Part shown: positions 61,434-64,000 of the stretch, one piece after another
How the letters are laid out: each line of letters starts with the position of its first letter
How positions within the stretch are numbered: the first letter of the stretch is position 1
Assembly (NCBI RefSeq): GCF_002706745.1
Contig: NZ_CP017702.1
Location: 1,798,001-1,862,000 of the forward strand
From: Companilactobacillus farciminis KCTC 3681 = DSM 20184
GTDB lineage: Bacteria; Bacillota; Bacilli; Lactobacillales; Lactobacillaceae
DNA: 64,000 bases
Direction of reading: 5' to 3'
Made by a program: the position numbers and the translations under genes
The notes under the pieces: model-generated
Told to the model about the DNA's origin: nothing
The model's database searches: none
What the model saw: the letters and a program-made list of their open reading frames with translations, nothing else

Positions 61434-62705
61434 CTATTCCTGTGCAATCTTAGTCAACATAGCAAATATTACTAATCCCACTAAAAACAAAACACTCAAA
61501 GAAGCAGCGCCAATGGTCGACTTACCAGTCATTTGTGTGACGATAGCCACAATAAATGGACCCATAACTGCTGAGAATTTACCCAGAATATTCAAGAATC
61601 CATAAAATTCACTGCCGGATTCTTTAGGAATAATTTGACCGAAGTAGGATCTACTCAAAGCTTGCAAACCACCCTGACTAGTCCCGACTAAAATTGCTAG
61701 TACCCAAAAGTCAAAGCTAGTTTTCAAACGTAAGGCATACAAACAGATCAACAAGTAAACTCCAATTCCTAATAAAATACCTTTGCGCGTTGAAGTTTTA
61801 TCTGCTAACCAGCCAAACATGATTGAAAATGGTACGGCAATCAATTGTACGACCAACATGACAATCATCAATTCTGTCGTCTTAATACCAATATCTAAAC
61901 CGATTGCAGTCGCCATCGTAAAAATCGTATCTACTCCATCAATATAGAAGAAGTACGCTACCAAAAACCAAGCAACTTTTTTATATTGACGAATATGTCT
62001 GATAGTTGCAAACACTCGTTTAAAACTCCCAGATACTGGCGATTTGGTAGAAGTTACAGAGTACTTTTGAGTAACGTTTCTTTGAAGTGGCAAGTAAAAA
62101 ATCAACCACCAACTAGCGGCAATGATAAAACTCATTTTGGCAATACCTACTCCATCCAACATCCCAAATCCACTCGTCAACTGCATAATTAGAAAGAGTA
62201 TGAATGCAAGCACCCCACCTAAATATCCAAAAGCGTAGCCATAAGTCGATATCTTATTCATCTGCAGATCATCTGCCACATCGGTCAAAAAACTATCATA
62301 AAACAAATTACTGACTGAATACCCAATCGCCGAAAAAATATAAATCGTTAATAGCATTTGCCACTGACTTGTTGGTACAAAAGCTAGACCGACTGTCATT
62401 ACTATCCCTAACCAACAAAACATACTCAATAGTCGTTTTTTAAAATTAGGATAGTCTGCCAAAGCTCCTAAAAATGGTGCCAACAACGAAACTAATAACG
62501 TACTAAAACTATTAGCATATCCCCAGTATGCTGTCGAACTAGCGTTAGAAATCCCAGAACTCGTCGCAACTGATTTGAAGTAAACTGGCAAAACTGCCGT
62601 TGTAACGATGATTCCATAAGCAGAATTGGCCCAATCATACATGATCCAACTCCATTGCTCTTTATTAATACCCAGTTTGATTTTATTATTCTTTAAAGAA
62701 ATCAT
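61434..62705 (-). CDS. UMF1-family MFS permease
   Basis: A 423-residue transporter with about twelve membrane segments, of the Atg22/UMF1-type MFS branch. Typical blocks are WSWIMYDWANSAYGIIVTT at the N-terminus, PFLGALADYPNFKKR and GYAFGYLGG. Some relatives move amino acids or phospholipid-derived compounds; the bacterial substrate is unknown. ATG 62705 is chosen because GGATGGGG precedes it; the longer frame begins at 62756. Monocistronic. Confidence 0.82.
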   Translation of the reverse strand: MISLKNNKIKLGINKEQWSWIMYDWANSAYGIIVTTAVLPVYFKSVATSSGISNASSTAYWGYANSFSTLLVSLLAPFLGALADYPNFKKRLLSMFCWLGIVMTVGLAFVPTSQWQMLLTIYIFSAIGYSVSNLFYDSFLTDVADDLQMNKISTYGYAFGYLGGVLAFILFLIMQLTSGFGMLDGVGIAKMSFIIAASWWLIFYLPLQRNVTQKYSVTSTKSPVSGSFKRVFATIRHIRQYKKVAWFLVAYFFYIDGVDTIFTMATAIGLDIGIKTTELMIVMLVVQLIAVPFSIMFGWLADKTSTRKGILLGIGVYLLICLYALRLKTSFDFWVLAILVGTSQGGLQALSRSYFGQIIPKESGSEFYGFLNILGKFSAVMGPFIVAIVTQMTGKSTIGAASLSVLFLVGLVIFAMLTKIAQE

Positions 62706-62921
62706 AATCCCCATCCATTCTTTAAACTCATCGAAATTGTAGCATGTACAATTCAATCTCCGATATCAAAAATCTCAATTAAATTTTCTTAATTTTATCC
62801 TTATAAACACTGATTTAACAGCATTTTTTAACAATCAACAAAAAAATAAATATCGGTTGTATTATTATAGACTGAAAAAACTGAGAATTAATATAGCCAA
62901 AATTGTATAAAAAATCATAAA

Positions 62922-62967
62922 AAAAATGATGTAATTCAGATTTTACTCTGAACTACATCATTTTTAT
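62922..62967 (-). terminator. terminator of adhE
   Basis: AAAAATGATGTA and TACATCATTTTT pair, with TTCAGA/TCTGAA inside. It lies 11 bp beyond the adhE stop and is symmetrical. Confidence 0.88.
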
Positions 62968-62977
62968 TTAATGAAGT

Positions 62978-64000
62978 CTATTTTTCGATTCCTTTTCCGA
63001 CATAAACATCTTCAAGAACTTGTTTCAATTCTGAAATCAATGGTTCCTTAGGGTTAGTGAATGAGAATTGATCGCCAAAGGTTGCTTCAGCTAAGTCGTC
63101 CAACTTACTATCGAAGTCTTTCTTATCGATATAGTTGTCCTTCAAGCTTAACTTAATACCAACAGCATGAGCAAGATCAACAATCTTCTTCACTAAGGCA
63201 TCCTTCAAAGCACGGTTGTCTTTGCCAGTCAAACCAATGTAACTAGCCATAGCAGCATAATCAGAATCAGCTCTGAAGCTTTCGTATGCAGGCCACATTG
63301 TCATCTTAGTTGGTTGCTCGAAGTTATAGTTGATAACTTGTGGCAAGGCAATGATTGAAGCCAATCCGTGTCTGATACCATAGGCATTTGTCAAAACATC
63401 AGTGATTGAGTGAGCAACACCGGCAAAGGCATTACCATATGATAAGCCAGCTAGAGTTGAAGCGTTGTGCATTTCTGCTTGAGCATCTTTGTTACCAGCA
63501 ACAGCTTTTTCTAAGTTATCAAAGACTAATTTAATAGCTTGTAATGCATATGGTCTTGTGTAATCTGAAGCCATATTTGCAACGTATGATTCAACGGCAT
63601 TAGTCAAAACATCCATACCAGATTCAGCCATGATGTCTTTTGGCATTGTTTCAACAAATTGTGAATCAATGATAGCAACATCAGGTGTCAATGCATAATC
63701 AGCGATTGGGTACTTAGTACCAGTCTTAGTATCGATGATTGAACTAAATGGTGTAACTTGGTCTCCGCCGCCGAATGTTGTAGGAATAGCAACAAATTGA
63801 GCTTTTTCTGGCTTAGGGAACTTATAAGTACGTTTTCTAATATCGATGAAGCCTTGTTTTGCACCAAATAAGTCAACATCTGGATGTTCGTAGAATAACC
63901 ACATGTCTTTGGCAGTTTCCATGGTTGTACCGCCACCTAAGGCAATGATTGTATCTGGCTTGAAGAGATTCATTTGTGTAACGCCACGTTTAACAACATC
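62978..64000 (-). CDS. adhE: bifunctional acetaldehyde-CoA/alcohol dehydrogenase AdhE, 3' part
   Basis: The C-terminal iron-dependent alcohol dehydrogenase domain of AdhE, cut by the window edge: the frame stays open through 64000. Visible features are the NAD loop IALGGGTTMETAKDMW, the iron-site histidines in AGVAHSITDVLTNAYGIRHG and the PTTFGGGDQVTPFS block. The reading frame enters from an upstream region that should hold the aldehyde dehydrogenase half; that half is outside the window, so fusion is inferred from similarity to AdhE. It produces ethanol from acetyl-CoA in heterolactic metabolism. Confidence 0.88.
   Translation of the reverse strand, partial: DVVKRGVTQMNLFKPDTIIALGGGTTMETAKDMWLFYEHPDVDLFGAKQGFIDIRKRTYKFPKPEKAQFVAIPTTFGGGDQVTPFSSIIDTKTGTKYPIADYALTPDVAIIDSQFVETMPKDIMAESGMDVLTNAVESYVANMASDYTRPYALQAIKLVFDNLEKAVAGNKDAQAEMHNASTLAGLSYGNAFAGVAHSITDVLTNAYGIRHGLASIIALPQVINYNFEQPTKMTMWPAYESFRADSDYAAMASYIGLTGKDNRALKDALVKKIVDLAHAVGIKLSLKDNYIDKKDFDSKLDDLAEATFGDQFSFTNPKEPLISELKQVLEDVYVGKGIEK

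Overview
The window is about 37% G+C and comes from a low-GC Gram-positive bacterium of the Lactobacillaceae; gene content suggests a Companilactobacillus-like species, though this is inferred from family resemblance, not from a marker gene. Supporting signs are T-box leaders, tandem LtaS-type lipoteichoic acid synthases, SLAP-domain and WxL-type surface proteins, a gallate decarboxylase (Lpd) locus, a PTS-dependent dihydroxyacetone kinase operon, BrnQ, AdhE, and many TTG starts behind strong Shine-Dalgarno sequences. The window ends inside adhE and begins in the last codons of an unidentified gene. I see no rRNA, tRNA, transposase, integrase or CRISPR array; the one large stable RNA is tmRNA (48369-48730).

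1-10.5 kb: an arylsulfotransferase-like lipoprotein; the dhaKLM operon with a cre-like site at its promoter; a small membrane protein behind a truncated HTH ORF and an operator array with 16-bp spacing; a secondary lipase-like hydrolase; an isoleucine-type T-box leading into brnQ and a GNAT gene; pgi; a VanZ-like gene. 10.6-24 kb: two tandem LtaS paralogues, an OmpR-type two-component system, a HAD phosphatase, a zinc-less MDR oxidoreductase, a secreted 3D-domain protein, an FMN reductase and a circularly permuted GH3 beta-glucosidase. 23.6-24.1 kb holds two divergent structured repeats, and a third copy lies at 33.7 kb.

24-35.7 kb: coaBC; a gallate decarboxylase operon in which LpdC (UbiD type) is fused in frame to LpdB (UbiX type), followed by LpdD; a UvrD-like helicase overlapping a LysR gene; DUF554; HAD; two minimal PspC proteins; a SRPBCC protein; an XRE-TPR regulator. 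35.8-42.2 kb: a methionine-uptake locus with three MetQ lipoproteins, MetN, MetI and an M20 peptidase, under two separate methionine T-boxes. 42.2-46 kb: a regulator combining a degenerate ABC domain with LytTR, an ABC exporter whose ATPase carries a frameshift, and an HTH-membrane protein.

46-64 kb: a LysM-3D secreted protein, a YitT-family gene with an apparently leaderless promoter, tmRNA, several transporters, SLAP and WxL surface proteins, an untracked 51-residue protein with nine cysteines, an exporter preceded by a leader-peptide/attenuator arrangement, gdhA, a guanidinium exporter (Gdx) behind what looks like a guanidine-IV riboswitch, a secreted GDPD, a UMF1-type MFS protein and the 3' part of adhE. 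The least explained signals are the three covarying repeat elements, the metallothionein-like protein, the LpdC-LpdB fusion and the exporter leader.
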